From positions 248,001 through 312,000 of the forward strand of contig NC_004369.1 of the NCBI RefSeq assembly GCF_000011305.1: a stretch of DNA of 64,000 nt. Reading direction: 5' to 3'. The translations under genes were made by a program, and so were the position numbers. The notes under the pieces are model-generated. The model searched no databases. It was not told the DNA's origin and saw nothing but the letters and a program-made list of their open reading frames with translations. Shown in pieces: positions 62,824-64,000 of this stretch (positions are counted from its first letter, which is position 1; every line of letters starts with the position of its first letter). This DNA is from Corynebacterium efficiens YS-314. Its GTDB lineage: Bacteria > Actinomycetota > Actinomycetes > Mycobacteriales > Mycobacteriaceae.

Positions 62824-63285
62824 ATGACCACACACTCTGAACGTCTCGCCGAACTCGGCATCACCCTCCCGGCCGTCGCCGCGCCCGTGGCAGCCTATGT
62901 GCCCGCCGTCAAAACCGGGAACCAGGTCTGGACCTCAGGCCAGCTCCCCTTCGTCGCCGGTGAACTTCCCGCGACCGGCAAGGTCGGACTCGAGGTCACC
63001 GCGGAGGACGCCGCCGATTACGCGCGCACCGCGGCTCTCAACGCCCTCGCGGCTGTGGATGCCTTGGTGGGTCTGGACAAGATCACCCGCGTGCTCAAGA
63101 TTGTCGGTTTCGTGTCCTCCGCCGAGGGGTTCACCGGTCAGCCGGCCGTGATCAACGGCGCCTCCAACCTCATCGGGGAGATCTTCGGTGAGGCCGGTGC
63201 CCATGCCCGGTCCGCTGTTGGTGTCGCTGAGCTTCCGCTCGGGGCGCCCGTCGAGGTGGAACTCGTCGTCGAGGTCTCTGAATAG
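62824..63285 (+). CDS. ridA: RidA/YjgF-family deaminase
   Basis: A 153-residue RidA-type protein of the longer actinobacterial subgroup. It hydrolyses reactive enamine/imine intermediates such as 2-aminoacrylate. Signatures are VWTSGQLPFVAGELPATGKV, AALNALAAVDALVGLDKITR, VNxAS-like INGASNLIGEIFGEAGAHAR and the Arg in HARSAVGVAELPLGAPVEVE that binds the substrate carboxylate. Confidence 0.88.
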   Translation: MTTHSERLAELGITLPAVAAPVAAYVPAVKTGNQVWTSGQLPFVAGELPATGKVGLEVTAEDAADYARTAALNALAAVDALVGLDKITRVLKIVGFVSSAEGFTGQPAVINGASNLIGEIFGEAGAHARSAVGVAELPLGAPVEVELVVEVSE

Positions 63286-63428
63286 ATTTTCCATGAGTAG
63301 GCCGGAGACATGGTCTGTCTCCGGTTTTATCTTTTTCTGCAGCCTCCCCACGGTCTGCCTGAAGCCCGCGGTGGGGGATGTCCCTCCCCGGTTCCACGAA
63401 AGTCATCATGGGCGCTAAGCTGAACCTT

Positions 63429-64000
63429 ATGGAGCATCCTGCTTATAGCCAACTGCGCCCAGTCACCCCGTCCGCCTCCGTGGTGCTGTGTCCCAACCCC
63501 GGCTACAGCTCACTTGAAGGCACCAACTCCTGGATCATCCGCGCATCTGAGGATTCCCGGAGCATCGTCATCGATCCGGGTCCGGAAGATGAGGGGCACC
63601 TCAACGTGCTCAACGCCAAGGGGGAGGAGGTCGGGTTGATTCTGCTTACCCACCGCCACCATGACCACGCAGACGGTGCCACCCGCTTCCGTCAGCTGAC
63701 CGGTGCACCCATCCGTGCCTTTGATCCCTCCTACTGTGAGAAGGCCGGGGAGCTTGTCGACGGGGAGATCATCACCATCGATGGTGTGACCCCACAGATC
63801 GAGGTGGTCGCCACCCCGGGCCACACCCGTGATTCCGTGTCCTTCTTCATCTGGAGCGGCACCCCGCATGAGTCCACCCTGGAGGGCATCGTCACCGGTG
63901 ACACCATCGCCGGTCGCCATACCACCATGATCTCCGAGACCGATGGTGACCTGGGCCAGTACCTGGAGTCCCTGGCCATCCTGGAGGAGCGGGGCAAAGA
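63429..64000 (+). CDS. Metallo-beta-lactamase-fold hydrolase (3' end outside window)
   Basis: The first 190 codons are in the window. The fold signature is LLTHRHHDHADGATRFRQL (HxHxDH), with GTNSWIIRA, VVATPGHTRDSVSFF (third His) and VTGDTIAG (Asp). The layout fits LACTB2/GloB-like hydrolases of uncertain substrate. Weak ribosome-binding site before the ATG. Confidence 0.85.
   Translation, partial: MEHPAYSQLRPVTPSASVVLCPNPGYSSLEGTNSWIIRASEDSRSIVIDPGPEDEGHLNVLNAKGEEVGLILLTHRHHDHADGATRFRQLTGAPIRAFDPSYCEKAGELVDGEIITIDGVTPQIEVVATPGHTRDSVSFFIWSGTPHESTLEGIVTGDTIAGRHTTMISETDGDLGQYLESLAILEERGK

Overview
The window looks like a chromosomal segment of a high-GC Corynebacterium close to C. glutamicum or C. 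efficiens. This is inferred from gene families and order (an mrp operon, an OmpR-type two-component system, glycerate kinase, ponA, whcA, ridA), not from a database search. A core backbone is interrupted by one large acquired block and by smaller accessory inserts.

Backbone, left part (1-14,740): the start of a secreted protein; a six-gene Mrp Na+/H+ antiporter operon with an MrpA-MrpB fusion; a YhgE-like membrane protein; then a leftward set consisting of a degenerate sensor-kinase-like protein, a DASS/SLC13 transporter, glycerate kinase, a secreted Asp/Trp-tailed protein, a sensor kinase and its response regulator. A 17-base motif lies upstream of both the Asp/Trp gene and the degenerate sensor, suggesting one regulator for both transcription units.

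Acquired block (about 14,900-47,400): nested insertion sequences (IS256 inside an IS1249-type element with an exact 8-bp duplication; an IS3 copy inside another IS3 copy with a 3-bp duplication), an IS110 element whose transposase carries an XRE-type helix-turn-helix tail, IS1380, a frameshifted ISL3 and a second IS3 type. Between them sit defence-type genes: a PD-(D/E)XK nuclease-like protein, a complete type I restriction-modification operon (hsdM, hsdS, hsdR, SprT-like protease) followed by a KAP-NTPase stump, an XRE/small ORF/DUF6338 set, and a two-gene unit pairing a ThsB-like TIR protein with a HIT-domain protein that has its own transmembrane module. The block ends with two degenerate tyrosine recombinases, a helix-turn-helix protein and a large DDE-type transposase, then the terminator and gene of tRNA-Pro(CGG).

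Backbone, right part (47,582-64,000): tRNA-Pro, metallophosphoesterase, YqeY-like protein, then a GC-rich insert with copper nitrite reductase NirK, two polytopic membrane proteins (one disrupted by a C7 tract) and a DUF2249 protein; ponA; a copper-handling cluster (CueP, CopR/CopS-like two-component system, CopB-type P1B ATPase, YdhK-like lipoprotein) with a CopR-like direct repeat and a CsoR-like palindrome; then whcA, a DUF4177 protein, RidA and the start of a metallo-beta-lactamase-fold hydrolase.

The most interesting candidate is the TIR plus HIT-TM pair at 40,016-41,471. It resembles the sensor/effector logic of Thoeris (a TIR enzyme makes a nucleotide signal, a nucleotide-binding membrane effector responds), but with a HIT domain as the putative ligand module.
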